From positions 1 to 56,966 of the forward strand of contig JALCQR010000003.1 in the NCBI GenBank assembly GCA_022651385.1: a stretch of 56,966 nucleotides of DNA, read 5' to 3'. Under the pieces are notes generated by a model, which ran no database searches, was not told the DNA's origin, and was given only the letters and a program-made list of their open reading frames with translations. Positions within the stretch are counted from its first letter, which is position 1. Each line of letters begins with the position of its first letter. Origin of the DNA: Clostridia bacterium (GTDB lineage Bacteria > Bacillota > Clostridia > Lachnospirales > Anaerotignaceae). The translations under genes were made by a program, and so were the position numbers. Shown in pieces: positions 42,261 through 50,267 of this stretch.

Positions 42261-42533
42261 AAAGACATATCCACAAAAAACGTAGATATGTTTAGAGGCT
42301 GTCGATAAAATCGACAGCCTTTTGTCAAAATCCTGATTTTGACAAGTACTGTATGTATAAACAGATGAGTTCCAGAGGCAAAAATGCCTTGAAACTCACT
42401 GTTTTCCTCGACGGAAATGAATTCCGTCTGCGGATTAAAGTTGGGAAACTTACTGTTTCCCAAACCCTTCTGCTTCACTTTAAAATTTTTGACGAGTTGG
42501 ACTTATAACAATAATACGTAGATATGTCTTTTT
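42259..42533. terminator. Remains of a shared bidirectional terminator, interrupted
   Basis: AAAAAGACATATC (42259-42271) pairs with GATATGTCTTTTT (42521-42533). Removing the insert and one direct-repeat copy brings the two arms together around a 13-base loop. That would be a symmetric terminator between the convergent EAL and glyQS genes. Today the arms are 249 bases apart, although GACATATC can still pair with GATATGT at 42285-42291. Confidence 0.5.
42280..42527. repeat. Hairpin-rich repeat element flanked by a 12-bp direct repeat
   Basis: A 224-base insert (42292-42515) is bracketed by ACGTAGATATGT at 42280-42291 and 42516-42527. It holds at least five hairpins: GGCTGTCGA/TCGACAGCC (42297-42319), TTGTCAAAAT/ATTTTGACAA (42322-42345), GAGTTCCAGAGGCA and partner (42367-42396), ACGGAA/TTCCGT (about 42411-42427) and TTGGGAAA/TTTCCCAA (about 42441-42463). 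There is no coding gene in it; a 77-codon frame on the minus strand is a by-product of the repeat. Its ends show no obvious terminal inverted repeats. It looks like a non-autonomous, structured mobile repeat, which is inference. Confidence 0.6.
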
Positions 42534-42544
42534 ATTTTGTTTAA

Positions 42545-43948
42545 TTAAAACATAATCTTTTCAGAAATATAACTTTCAAGCTCGTCAATCTTAATTCTGA
42601 CTTGCTCCATTGAATCTCTGTCTCTTACGGTAACGGAGCTGTCAGTTTCTGTATCAAAATCTATTGTAATACAGAAAGGAGTGCCGATTTCATCCTGTCT
42701 TCTGTATCTTTTTCCTATACTTCCGGCCTCATCATAATCAACATTGAATTTTGAAGCAAGCATTGAATGGATTTCCTCTGCTTTGCCGCTCAGCTTTTTG
42801 CTTAAAGGAAGCACGGCTGCTTTAATTGGAGCAAGTGCCGGATGAAGATGAAGTACTGTTCTTACATCTTCTTTTCCATTTTTCACGCTTACAACTTCCT
42901 CATCATATGCGTCACATAAGAAAGCCAGTGTTACACGGTCTGCCCCAAGCGAAGGCTCGATACAGTAAGGAATATATTTCTCATTCTTGTCTTGGTCAAA
43001 ATATGTCAGGTCCTCACCCGAGAACTGCTGATGCTGTTTAAGGTCAAAATCAGTTCTGTCGGCAATACCCCAAAGCTCACCCCAGCCGAACGGGAAAAGA
43101 TATTCAATGTCTGTAGTAGCTTTGCTGTAATGGCTTAATTCTTCTGGAGAATGGTCACGCACTCTTGTATTTTCAGTAGTAAGGCCAAGATTTTTAAGGA
43201 AGTCTACAGCAAATGATTTCCAGTATTTAAACCAGTCAAGGTCGGTACCCGGCTCACAGAAAAACTCAAGCTCCATTTGTTCAAACTCTCTTGTTCTGAA
43301 AGTGAAGTTACCCGGGGTTATCTCGTTTCTGAATGATTTTCCTATCTGTCCTATACCGAAAGGAATCTTCTTTCTCGTTGTTCTCTGAACATTTTTAAAA
43401 TTGACAAAAATACCCTGAGCCGTTTCAGGACGAAGATACACAATATTTTTGCTGTCTTCCGTAACACCCTGAAAAGTTTTAAACATAAGGTTAAACTGTC
43501 TTATGTCTGTAAAATTGTGGCCGCCGCATGACGGACATGCAATATTGTTTTCTTTAATGAAATTAACCATTTTTTCATTGCTCCAGCCGTCGGCTACTTC
43601 TCCCTGATGTCCGTGAGTGTTAAGGTATTCCTCAATTATTTTGTCTGCTCTGAACCTCTCGTGACAGTCCTTGCAGTCCATAAGAGGATCGCTGAATCCG
43701 CCTACATGGCCCGAAGCAACCCAAGTCTGAGGGTTCATAAGAATTGCACAGTCTACTCCAACATTGTACTTACTCTCCTGTACAAACTTTTTCCACCATA
43801 ATTTTTTAACATTATTTTTAAGCTCAACGCCAAGAGGACCGTAATCCCATGTATTTGCCAGTCCGCCGTAAATCTCGCTTCCCGGATATACAAATCCTCG
43901 TGCTTTAGCAAGCCCAACTATTTTTTCCATAGTCTTTTCAACTGCCAT
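42545..43948 (-). CDS. glyQS: Glycyl-tRNA synthetase, alpha2 dimer type
   Basis: Charges tRNA-Gly. The protein has 467 residues and belongs to the class II single-chain type of bacteria such as Bacillus relatives and Clostridia. [30 protein letters not shown] is typical (key residues KARGFV and DYGPLG). The zinc site includes [11 protein letters not shown] and [20 protein letters not shown] and [13 protein letters not shown] form motif 2 vicinity, and [16 protein letters not shown] follows. The C-terminus has the anticodon-binding domain. The ATG at 43946-43948 has AAGGAGGAG upstream, while a longer frame start would run into the T-box leader. Regulated by tRNA-Gly through the T-box. Confidence 0.96.
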   Translation of the reverse strand: MAVEKTMEKIVGLAKARGFVYPGSEIYGGLANTWDYGPLGVELKNNVKKLWWKKFVQESKYNVGVDCAILMNPQTWVASGHVGGFSDPLMDCKDCHERFRADKIIEEYLNTHGHQGEVADGWSNEKMVNFIKENNIACPSCGGHNFTDIRQFNLMFKTFQGVTEDSKNIVYLRPETAQGIFVNFKNVQRTTRKKIPFGIGQIGKSFRNEITPGNFTFRTREFEQMELEFFCEPGTDLDWFKYWKSFAVDFLKNLGLTTENTRVRDHSPEELSHYSKATTDIEYLFPFGWGELWGIADRTDFDLKQHQQFSGEDLTYFDQDKNEKYIPYCIEPSLGADRVTLAFLCDAYDEEVVSVKNGKEDVRTVLHLHPALAPIKAAVLPLSKKLSGKAEEIHSMLASKFNVDYDEAGSIGKRYRRQDEIGTPFCITIDFDTETDSSVTVRDRDSMEQVRIKIDELESYISEKIMF

Positions 43949-43965
43949 TTTATAACTCCTCCTTA

Positions 43966-44174
43966 AATAAAAAAACCTTTCATCTCCTGCGTTTAAGCAA
44001 GGGACGAAAGGTAATCTTCCGCGGTTCCACCCTTTTTGGCATTCTGCCCTCTTAATAAAAATATGCTCCGAAGCTCCGTTCATGTTTTAGAAATATCATC
44101 TTTTCACCGGCGATGACTCTCTTTGATTTCTCTGTTCACTACTCTTCTTCATCAACGCACTATATTACTTAACG
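43966..44174 (-). promoter_or_regulatory. Glycine T-box leader of glyQS
   Basis: On the minus strand AAGGGTGGAACCGCGGAAG (44016-44034) is the universal T-box sequence that pairs with the uncharged tRNA acceptor end. AGAGAGTC and GCCGGTGAAAAG are stem I features. GAACGGAGC carries a GGA triplet at 44075-44077 in the specifier position, a glycine codon. A terminator (43975-44012, ACCTTTCATC with GACGAAAGGT) with a T run overlaps it as expected. Uncharged tRNA-Gly should favour read-through. Confidence 0.92.
43975..44012 (-). terminator. Attenuator terminator of the glyQS T-box
   Basis: ACCTTTCGTC and GATGAAAGGT pair on the minus strand (one G-U), followed by TTTTTTT. It competes with the antiterminator that contains the T-box sequence. 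Confidence 0.85.
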
Positions 44175-44180
44175 AATAAT

Positions 44181-44209
44181 AATCTATCAAATACAGCATG
44201 TTTTGTCAA
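44181..44209 (-). promoter_or_regulatory. Sigma-A promoter of glyQS
   Basis: TTGACA (44204-44209), 17 bases, TAGATT (44181-44186) on the minus strand. It lies just beyond the asnB stop codon. Confidence 0.75.
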
Positions 44210-44216
44210 GATATTT

Positions 44217-46058
44217 TTATGCCGCATCCTCAAAAAAGTCTTTATGCCAAACAAGAAACATATAAATTGTCCATATTTTCCTGCTGTTGTCGGCTTTTCC
44301 GTTTTTATGGTCGTCAAGAAGATTAACTATTTCTTTCGTCTTGAAGAATTCCTGTGCAGCTTTGCTCTTAAAGGCACTCTTTACTTTCTCATAATACTTG
44401 TCCTCTTTAAGCCAGATTCTTATTGGAACAGGAAACCCAAGCTTCTTTTTCTCAGCTACCATGTCAGGCAAATATTTATTTGCGGCATGACGCATAGCAA
44501 CTTTTGTGTTCTTCTTTGTAACCTTATATTTTTTAGGTATATGCCTTGCAACATCAAATACTTCTTTATCAAGGAAAGGCACTCTTACTTCAAGCGAATG
44601 AGCCATACTCATTTTATCGGCCTTGAGAAGAATGTCTCCTATAAGCCATAAATTAAGGTCTATATACTGCATACGTGTAACATCGTCTTTTCCTTTAACC
44701 TTATTATAAAGCGGCCTTGTAATGTCCTGAGGTGATATTTTTCCGCTTACATGCTTTAAAATTTTTTCTCTGTCTTTTTTTGAAAACATGTTTGCATTTC
44801 CTATAAATCTTTCTTCAAGGTCTTTGCTTGCTCTTATAATATAATTTTTGCCTTTAATTTTAAACGGCACTGCTGATGCAACGGCTGCCATGGCTTTTCT
44901 TATAGGCTTTGGTATCCACTGCATAGGTTTAAGAGCATCAGGCTCTTTATAAATATTGTAACCGCCGAAAAACTCATCGGCACCCTCTCCTGAAAGTGCA
45001 ACCTTTACATGCTCAGAAGCTGTTTGGCTTACAAAATAAAGTGCAATTGCGGCAGGGTCCGCAAGAGGCTCGTCCATATGATACTGAACTTTGGGTATTA
45101 CGTCCCAATACTCATCAGTAGTTATAAGTTTGCTGTAATTGTCGATTTTGATTTTCTTTGATAGAGCTTTTGCGTAATCAATTTCGTTGTATTTTGCATA
45201 ATCAAATCCAACGGTAAATGTTTTGTCTCCGTGAAAACAAGCGGCTACATAGCTTGAGTCAACGCCGCTTGAAAGAAATGAGCCTACTTCAACATCGCTT
45301 ATTTTATGACGTTTAATTGAATCCTGCATGGCGTTATCAATATCCCTTACCGTCTGGTCAAAGCTTTTGTTTTCATCTGCGTCAAATACCGGGCTCCAAT
45401 ATCTTTCTATATTTGCCTTGCCGTTTTCAAATGTAAGACAGTGTGCCGGCATAAGTTTATATACACCCTTAAAAAAAGTCTCCGGAAGAACGGAATACTG
45501 GAATGAAAGATAATTTTCGAGAGCGTCCTGATTTACTTCCTTTTTAAATCCTGGATACTCAAGTATGCTTTTTATCTCAGAACCATATACAAGATTTCCG
45601 TTTATTACCGCATAGTAAAAAGGTTTTATGCCGAAATAATCCCTTGCCCCAAATAATCTTTTGTTTTTGCTGTCCCAGATTACAAACGCAAACATGCCTC
45701 TTAACTTGTTAAGCATGTCCTTTCCATACTCCTCATAGGCATGGATTAAGCACTCAGTATCTGAATTATTACTGAAAACATGTCCTTTCTGTATAAGCTC
45801 GTCCCTTAAAATCTGATAGTTATATATTTCCCCGTTAAATGTTATAACCACATCTCCGGTCTCGTTGTACATTGGCTGAGAACCGTTGTCAAGGTCAATT
45901 ATACTCAGTCTTCTAAAACCCATTGCCACATCCTCGTCTATATGTTTTCCCGCACTGTCAGGACCGCGATGTATAATTTTATTCATCATTTTAGTAAGAA
46001 CAGAGTCCCTGTCCTCACTTTCTTTCAGCTTGCCGGTAAACCCACATATACCGCACAT
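44217..46058 (-). CDS. asnB: Asparagine synthetase, glutamine-hydrolysing
   Basis: Makes asparagine from aspartate, glutamine and ATP. The 613 residues begin MCGICGF with the catalytic Cys2 of the Ntn glutaminase domain, followed by HRGPDSAGKHIDEDVAMGFRR (key residues RGPDS) and FNGEIYNY. The ATP pyrophosphatase domain has SGVDSSYVAACF and HMDEPLADPAAIALYF. Its VALSGEGADEFFGGY and ADKMSMAHSLEVRVPFLD are characteristic. I chose ATG 46056-46058 so that cysteine is residue 2; AAGGAG precedes it at a distance of about 9 bases. It has its own promoter, at 46101-46129, and no T-box is visible upstream. Confidence 0.95.
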   Translation of the reverse strand: MCGICGFTGKLKESEDRDSVLTKMMNKIIHRGPDSAGKHIDEDVAMGFRRLSIIDLDNGSQPMYNETGDVVITFNGEIYNYQILRDELIQKGHVFSNNSDTECLIHAYEEYGKDMLNKLRGMFAFVIWDSKNKRLFGARDYFGIKPFYYAVINGNLVYGSEIKSILEYPGFKKEVNQDALENYLSFQYSVLPETFFKGVYKLMPAHCLTFENGKANIERYWSPVFDADENKSFDQTVRDIDNAMQDSIKRHKISDVEVGSFLSSGVDSSYVAACFHGDKTFTVGFDYAKYNEIDYAKALSKKIKIDNYSKLITTDEYWDVIPKVQYHMDEPLADPAAIALYFVSQTASEHVKVALSGEGADEFFGGYNIYKEPDALKPMQWIPKPIRKAMAAVASAVPFKIKGKNYIIRASKDLEERFIGNANMFSKKDREKILKHVSGKISPQDITRPLYNKVKGKDDVTRMQYIDLNLWLIGDILLKADKMSMAHSLEVRVPFLDKEVFDVARHIPKKYKVTKKNTKVAMRHAANKYLPDMVAEKKKLGFPVPIRIWLKEDKYYEKVKSAFKSKAAQEFFKTKEIVNLLDDHKNGKADNSRKIWTIYMFLVWHKDFFEDAA

Positions 46059-46100
46059 GTATATCAACTCCTTAAGGATGAAAATTTTTCATAGTAAATA

Positions 46101-46129
46101 ATTTTATCACATATATACACCTAAAGCAA
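46101..46129 (-). promoter_or_regulatory. Sigma-A promoter of asnB
   Basis: TTGCTT (46124-46129), 17 bases, TAAAAT (46101-46106) on the minus strand. Confidence 0.65.
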
Positions 46130-46154
46130 GATATACATATCCAGTATATAACAG

Positions 46155-46544
46155 CTACATTATAATTTTAAACACACTTTCCATAAGAAGTCCGGCAATA
46201 AACCAAACCGGGGCATAATCAATGCGTATAAGCCCGTAAACGTTCATTTTGCTGTCTTTATAATCCCACGGGCATTCTCCGAGAGTCTTTTCAAGAATGA
46301 AACCTGAGGCATATTCTGCTGCAAAAATCAGCACCATATACACACATCCTCTCACTGCCACAGGGAAACCTTTGAGGCTTACATATATCGGCTCAAAAAA
46401 GACGGCCGAGCCATAAATCGGAAACATCCAAATTGATGTGAAGCCTCTAAGTTCCTTATCACCTTTTAAAAGCCCGCAAAATCCTGTCCAAAATACTTCC
46501 ATAACAATGCCGAGGCATCCAAAAACCAAAAATTGTTTTATCAT
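46155..46544 (-). CDS. Small membrane protein of the putative ABC-transporter type IV (CmpB) family
   Basis: A 129-residue protein with about four membrane segments. It follows the PF06541-like pattern: an N-terminal GCLGIVMEVFWTG, then IWMFPIYGSAVFFEP, a helix with AAEYASGFILEKTLGECPWDY (key residues E.tlG..pWDY), then NVYGLIRIDYAPVWF. Despite the family name, no ATPase partner is nearby and the function is unknown. No good ribosome-binding site precedes the ATG at 46544, and TATAAT lies only 8 bases upstream of it, so a leaderless or nearly leaderless transcript is possible. It lies just after spoIIP. Confidence 0.7.
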   Translation of the reverse strand: MIKQFLVFGCLGIVMEVFWTGFCGLLKGDKELRGFTSIWMFPIYGSAVFFEPIYVSLKGFPVAVRGCVYMVLIFAAEYASGFILEKTLGECPWDYKDSKMNVYGLIRIDYAPVWFIAGLLMESVFKIIM

Positions 46545-46573
46545 ACTTCTATTATAAAGTGCGCTTTTAAATT

Positions 46574-47656
46574 TTATTCTGACAAAATTACCCTTGATAA
46601 TACATCTGCAAAAGGCATCATGGCATTAAGTGCTTCCTCCTTTGTATTTGTCTGGGCACCAACTTCAACAAGCATAGATTTTGGTTTCATATTAAGGCTA
46701 TAGCGGTAAGCGTTCAGGTATATTTTTCGTGTAAGTGTGGGATACAGTTTGTTTGCGGCAAGTTTTACACGAAAGCTAAGCGCCAAATTTGTGTCAAGAT
46801 TAGGATTAGGAAGCGAATCGATAGGGTTTACCTGTCCGTTTTCGTTAAGACGGCACAGCCCGTTAAAAAGCATTACATCCGCACATTGTTTTCCGTTTAT
46901 TGTTTCTACACGGTGTACATTGTCAGGCACACCGTCACGGTGTATATCTATGCAGACTTCTATTGAAGGGTTGTCTTTTAATATCTTTTCAATATTAGGC
47001 TCCATTCTCTCATATGCGCCTAATACACTACGTTTTCCGTTTACAAGGTCATATCTTCCGGAATCATGAATTACTTCTATTCCCCTTGCCTCAAGCTGTT
47101 TTTTAAGTTCTTCGCCAACACCCCAAACTCCCTCGCTTAAGGTTAAGCCTTTCGATGTATCACTGTCGGCATACATTTCACAGGAATGTGTATGAAAAAT
47201 TAAAACTTTCGGACCGCCTGTACTTTTGTCTATAGATAAATCCATTTTCATAAACCTGTCAATGTCAATATCCGACTGATTAAGCTGTGTTCTTGAGTCA
47301 ACAATATAAAAATTATTCTTCAGATAATTGAAATTTTTCAGCTTACCAATATCAGCCTCAGTTATGTTTAGCGGTTTTTCATCATCTGTCGCCAAATTTA
47401 TATCAGTTTCAGGCTGAATCGCCAGTTCTTCCCTTGTTAATGTATCGGTATATACAGGGTCAGAATCGGAATATGTATTATTACTTGTTTTTTCATCAAA
47501 TAAAGTGTCGGAATTATTTTTAATCACATTTGCTGTCTGAATAGTCTTATTTCCGGCTAACTTAACAGCCGAAGCTACAGCCACTGCACATATCATTATG
47601 CCGAAGAACATGTTTTTAATAAATGAACAGGTATCAAATCTGCTCCTATTTTTCAT
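46574..47656 (-). CDS. spoIIP: Stage II sporulation protein P (SpoIIP)
   Basis: A membrane-anchored cell-wall amidase and endopeptidase that, with SpoIID and SpoIIM, thins septal peptidoglycan during engulfment. The N-terminus has a single membrane segment (FIKNMFFGIMICAVAVASAV). The catalytic domain has KVLIFHTHSCEMYADS with the two metal-binding histidines and glutamate, EVCIDIHRDGV, and a C-terminal MLVEVGAQTNTKEEALNAM. I chose the ATG at 47654-47656 (360 residues), behind AAAGGAC and GGGG. The much longer frame starting at 47884 would overlap the divergent lipoprotein gene and lacks a site. In known spore-formers it is under sigma-E; I could not confirm a sigma-E promoter. Confidence 0.93.
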   Translation of the reverse strand: MKNRSRFDTCSFIKNMFFGIMICAVAVASAVKLAGNKTIQTANVIKNNSDTLFDEKTSNNTYSDSDPVYTDTLTREELAIQPETDINLATDDEKPLNITEADIGKLKNFNYLKNNFYIVDSRTQLNQSDIDIDRFMKMDLSIDKSTGGPKVLIFHTHSCEMYADSDTSKGLTLSEGVWGVGEELKKQLEARGIEVIHDSGRYDLVNGKRSVLGAYERMEPNIEKILKDNPSIEVCIDIHRDGVPDNVHRVETINGKQCADVMLFNGLCRLNENGQVNPIDSLPNPNLDTNLALSFRVKLAANKLYPTLTRKIYLNAYRYSLNMKPKSMLVEVGAQTNTKEEALNAMMPFADVLSRVILSE

Positions 47657-47757
47657 ATCCCCAAGTCCTTTAATAATTATTTTCATCTGCATATGTATAC
47701 ATATATGCTTAAAAGTCAAAAATAATAACATAAAACTGAAAGGAAAGAAGTAATAAC

Positions 47758-48573
47758 ATGAAAAAATTTTTAATTTTGTTTTTAGCCGTGTTTCTTTTTT
47801 CGGGATGTGAAAAGTACAAACCATCAAGCCCTGCCGTTTACACATCTGTACAAAAAGCTCCTGAAAGAACATACAGCTATTCATACGGCATTAAAGGAGA
47901 CAGCTTTAAAACTGTTTCGGAACTAAATTATATAACTTTTCCACATCAATACTACTGTATTGAAAGCAAAATGCCCGATTTTCCGCAGGCTTTTGTTTTT
48001 GAGTCTATTATAGAGGGTAAAACACCTATTGTAACAGTGCCTTATACATCTTCTGTAAAAGATATGATTTTATTCGCAAAAAAAGCAGGTGAAGTTAATT
48101 CGCCTATACTAATAGATTTATTTCCATATAACAATAAACTTGATTCAAAATATTCTGAAAATTACGAAACCGCTTATAAACTTTTAAAAAAATTCAGTGC
48201 CAATTCCAAAATCATTCACTCTTATCCTATTGGATATGACGGCCGCGAAACTAAAGACTGTGACTATACGGGAATAACATATTATGAAGATGATATATAC
48301 AACAGTGTTGAAAGGACATCAAAGATTAAGGACATATCCGAAGATGTCCCTTCATTTATTTTTTTCGGAGTGAGCAGCTATAACAGTGACTCAAACACAT
48401 ATGACTCAATTAAGGCAAGCAAATTCATTTCATATTTTTATAAAAACATATGCTCCCACACTCCGAATATTGTAGCAGTAGTATATGATGAGTATAAAGA
48501 CGAAAAAAACAATTACAGAATCATCGACTTTCCGGAAACACTTGAGGCTTATAAAAATCTAAAAAACTCTTAA
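47758..48573 (+). CDS. Lipoprotein of unknown function
   Basis: A 271-residue protein with a lipoprotein signal, MKKFLILFLAVFLFSGC, in which Cys17 would be lipidated. The mature part has no motif I can name. It alternates hydrophobic strands and helices, with GKTPIVTVPYTSS, PILIDLFPYNNK, FIFFGVSSYN and a final VAVVYDEYKDE, an order that would fit a TIM-barrel glycosidase-like fold, but the catalytic pair is not visible. It is divergent from spoIIP, with a 101-base shared upstream region, and lies before ogt. AAAGGAAAG lies at a suitable distance before ATG 47758. Confidence 0.75.
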   Translation: MKKFLILFLAVFLFSGCEKYKPSSPAVYTSVQKAPERTYSYSYGIKGDSFKTVSELNYITFPHQYYCIESKMPDFPQAFVFESIIEGKTPIVTVPYTSSVKDMILFAKKAGEVNSPILIDLFPYNNKLDSKYSENYETAYKLLKKFSANSKIIHSYPIGYDGRETKDCDYTGITYYEDDIYNSVERTSKIKDISEDVPSFIFFGVSSYNSDSNTYDSIKASKFISYFYKNICSHTPNIVAVVYDEYKDEKNNYRIIDFPETLEAYKNLKNS

Positions 48574-48628
48574 AAACTCTTAATTTGACATTCAAAGTAT
48601 GATATAATTCATTAGGAGGTGTTTTAGT

Positions 48629-49117
48629 ATGTATCAATGCTGCGTTAAATGTCCAATAGGATTTGCCAAAATCGAGGGCAATGATGATGGAATTACAAAA
48701 ATTGAAGTTACCGATATTCCTGTTGATGATTCCGAATACATAACAGATGAAATGAAAAAATGCCGCCGTCAGCTTACAGAATATTTTAACGGAAAAAGAA
48801 AAAAATTCGATTTAAAACTTATATTTTCAGGTACAGAATTTCAAAAAAAGGTCTGGAAAGCTCTTATGGACATACCTTACGGCAAAACCGCAAGCTACAA
48901 AGAAATTGCATGTGCCATAAACAGCCCCAATGCAGCCCGTGCCGTTGGAAATGCCAATCATAACAATAAACATTGGATAGTTGTTCCCTGCCACAGGGTT
49001 ATAGGCTCAAACGGCGATTTGTGCGGCTACGGAGGCAGTATTTGGAGAAAGGCGAAGCTTTTGGAATTTGAGAAAGAAAACATAATTAAAAATAAGGCGA
49101 AGCCTATTGAAGTTTAG
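48629..49117 (+). CDS. ogt: Methylated-DNA--protein-cysteine methyltransferase
   Basis: Repairs O6-alkylguanine by transferring the alkyl group to its own cysteine. It has 162 residues. The catalytic IVVPCHRV has C121; GTEFQKKVWKALMDIPYGKTASYKEIA (key residues FQ..VW.AL..IPYG) precedes it, and NAARAVGNA contributes the arginine finger. A C-terminal helix ends the domain. The ATG at 48629 has TAGGAGGTG upstream. A TATAAT is found at about 48601, but a matching -35 box is not clear. A terminator hairpin follows at 49201-49237. Confidence 0.95.
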   Translation: MYQCCVKCPIGFAKIEGNDDGITKIEVTDIPVDDSEYITDEMKKCRRQLTEYFNGKRKKFDLKLIFSGTEFQKKVWKALMDIPYGKTASYKEIACAINSPNAARAVGNANHNNKHWIVVPCHRVIGSNGDLCGYGGSIWRKAKLLEFEKENIIKNKAKPIEV

Positions 49118-49119
49118 TT

Positions 49120-49161
49120 CAAGCCTTTTTAAAGGCTTGCAGGGTTGGTGGGACAGAGTCC
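49120..49161. repeat. Hairpin repeat remnant downstream of ogt
   Basis: CAAGCCTTT/AAAGGCTTG (49120-49139) is followed by a GC-rich stretch with CAGG..GGGAC..GTCC..CCTG, ending at about 49165. The GC-rich, multi-hairpin texture differs from the surrounding AT-rich gaps. It resembles intergenic repeat families, but I cannot confirm other copies in this window. Confidence 0.4.
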
Positions 49162-49200
49162 TGCCGGTTTTTATTACTTTATAAGCGCATTTTTAAAGGG

Positions 49201-49237
49201 TTAGGGGAGCTTTTTGCAAGTGAAAAAGCTCTCCTAA
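49201..49237 (+). terminator. Terminator of ogt
   Basis: TTAGGGGAGCTTTTT (49201-49215) pairs with AAAAAGCTCTCCTAA (49223-49237) with one G-U, followed by the T-rich ATTTATTCTTTTATAC. Confidence 0.75.
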
Positions 49238-49320
49238 ATTTATTCTTTTATACAATTTTATTTTTAATATAGGTTTTTTTACACGCTGAAGCGTGTCCTG
49301 TTTAAGGGCACGCTTAAAAT

Positions 49321-50163
49321 TTACTCAATTATAAAATTGTCAATAAGTCTCGTTTTCCCTATATATACTGCAACCGCCGTAAGTATTGAGCCTTCTATTT
49401 TATCAATGACTTCAATATTAGGATAACTTACAACTTGTACATAATCTATTTTAGCAAGGGGCTCTGTATTTATTATATTTGAAACCTTGGCAATAATTTT
49501 TGAACAGTCTTTTTCTCCTGCTTTAACCATATTTTCGCCTTCCGTCAGGGCTTTATGAAGTATCGTAGCCGCTTTTCTTTCATCGGCACTGAGATATACA
49601 TTTCGCGAGCTTTTTGCCAAGCCGTCACTTTCTCTGACTATGGGACAGCTTATTATTTCGGAATCAATATTAAGGTCTCTTACCATTCTTCTTACTACAG
49701 CAATCTGCTGGGCATCTTTCTGACCAAAATATGCCTTGTCCGGAGTAGCTACATGGAGAAGTTTTGATACAACTGTACATACACCTCTGAAATGTATAGG
49801 CCTGCTTTTGCCGCAAAGTTCATGTTCGGGAGTTCCGGCATCAACATATGTTGAAAAATTTGAAGCGTACATTTCCGACGGTTCCGGATTAAAAATAAGA
49901 TTTGCTCCGGCTTTTTCACAAAGTTCGGTATCTCTGTTTATATCTCTTGGGTATACTGAAAGATCTTCATTCTGACCAAACTGTATAGGATTTACAAAAA
50001 TGCTTACAACAACTCTGTCATTTTCCTTAACTGCTCTGTCTATAAGGCTTTTATGACCATCGTGAAGGTAACCCATAGTAGGAACAAGACCTACAGTTAA
50101 GCCTTCTTTTTTCCACTCTTTGATTATGTTTCTTGCCTCACTGATGGTATGTACTAATTTCAT
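49321..50163 (-). CDS. panC: Pantothenate synthetase PanC
   Basis: Joins pantoate and beta-alanine with ATP to make pantothenate. The 280 residues carry GLVPTMGYLHDGHKSLI with the HIGH-like DGH, VVSIFVNPIQFGQNED, YPRDINRDTELCEKAGA, FRGVCTVVSKL, YFGQKDAQQIAVVRRM, KSSRNVYLS and a C-terminal strand. The ATG at 50161-50163 has AAAAGGGG about 12 bases upstream; a longer frame start at 50235 is rejected because it includes the site. No panB or panD is in the window. It has its own promoter inside the end of pyrE. Confidence 0.96.
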   Translation of the reverse strand: MKLVHTISEARNIIKEWKKEGLTVGLVPTMGYLHDGHKSLIDRAVKENDRVVVSIFVNPIQFGQNEDLSVYPRDINRDTELCEKAGANLIFNPEPSEMYASNFSTYVDAGTPEHELCGKSRPIHFRGVCTVVSKLLHVATPDKAYFGQKDAQQIAVVRRMVRDLNIDSEIISCPIVRESDGLAKSSRNVYLSADERKAATILHKALTEGENMVKAGEKDCSKIIAKVSNIINTEPLAKIDYVQVVSYPNIEVIDKIEGSILTAVAVYIGKTRLIDNFIIE

Positions 50164-50238
50164 TTCATTCTGCATCCCCTTTTGGTATACTTTTTTTGTG
50201 TGTGCGACACTGAAAATGCCACAATTCAGTATCACATC

Positions 50239-50267
50239 ATTATAAGTAATTTTATCAGAATATGCAA
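50239..50267 (-). promoter_or_regulatory. Sigma-A promoter of panC
   Basis: TTGCAT (50262-50267), 17 bases, TATAAT (50239-50244) on the minus strand. The -35 box lies in the last codons of pyrE. Confidence 0.75.

Noticed and set aside
42245-42478. A 77-codon minus-strand frame between the EAL gene and glyQS
   Set aside because: It lies over the hairpin repeat and has no start signals; the sequence reflects the inverted repeats.
43949-44083. A 45-residue N-terminal extension of glycyl-tRNA synthetase
   Set aside because: It would translate the T-box leader and terminator; the AAGGAGGAG before ATG 43948 marks the true start.
47657-47757. A sigma-E promoter for spoIIP
   Set aside because: I looked for the -35/-10 pattern of sigma-E and found only ambiguous AT-rich matches, so I do not report a site.
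47657-47884. A 76-residue N-terminal extension of SpoIIP
   Set aside because: It would overlap the start of the divergent lipoprotein gene and has no ribosome-binding site; the ATG at 47656 does.
49290-49316. A terminator after panC
   Set aside because: AAGCGTG/CACGCTT forms a good stem but the minus-strand tail is CAGCGTGTAAAAAAA with no T run, so I could not support termination.
50164-50235. A 24-residue extension of PanC
   Set aside because: The Shine-Dalgarno AAAAGGGG lies within it, and the family starts at KLVHTI.
50164-50254. A terminator after pyrE
   Set aside because: ACTGAA/TTCAGT can form a short hairpin, but it is followed by an A-rich, not U-rich, stretch in the direction of the pyr operon.
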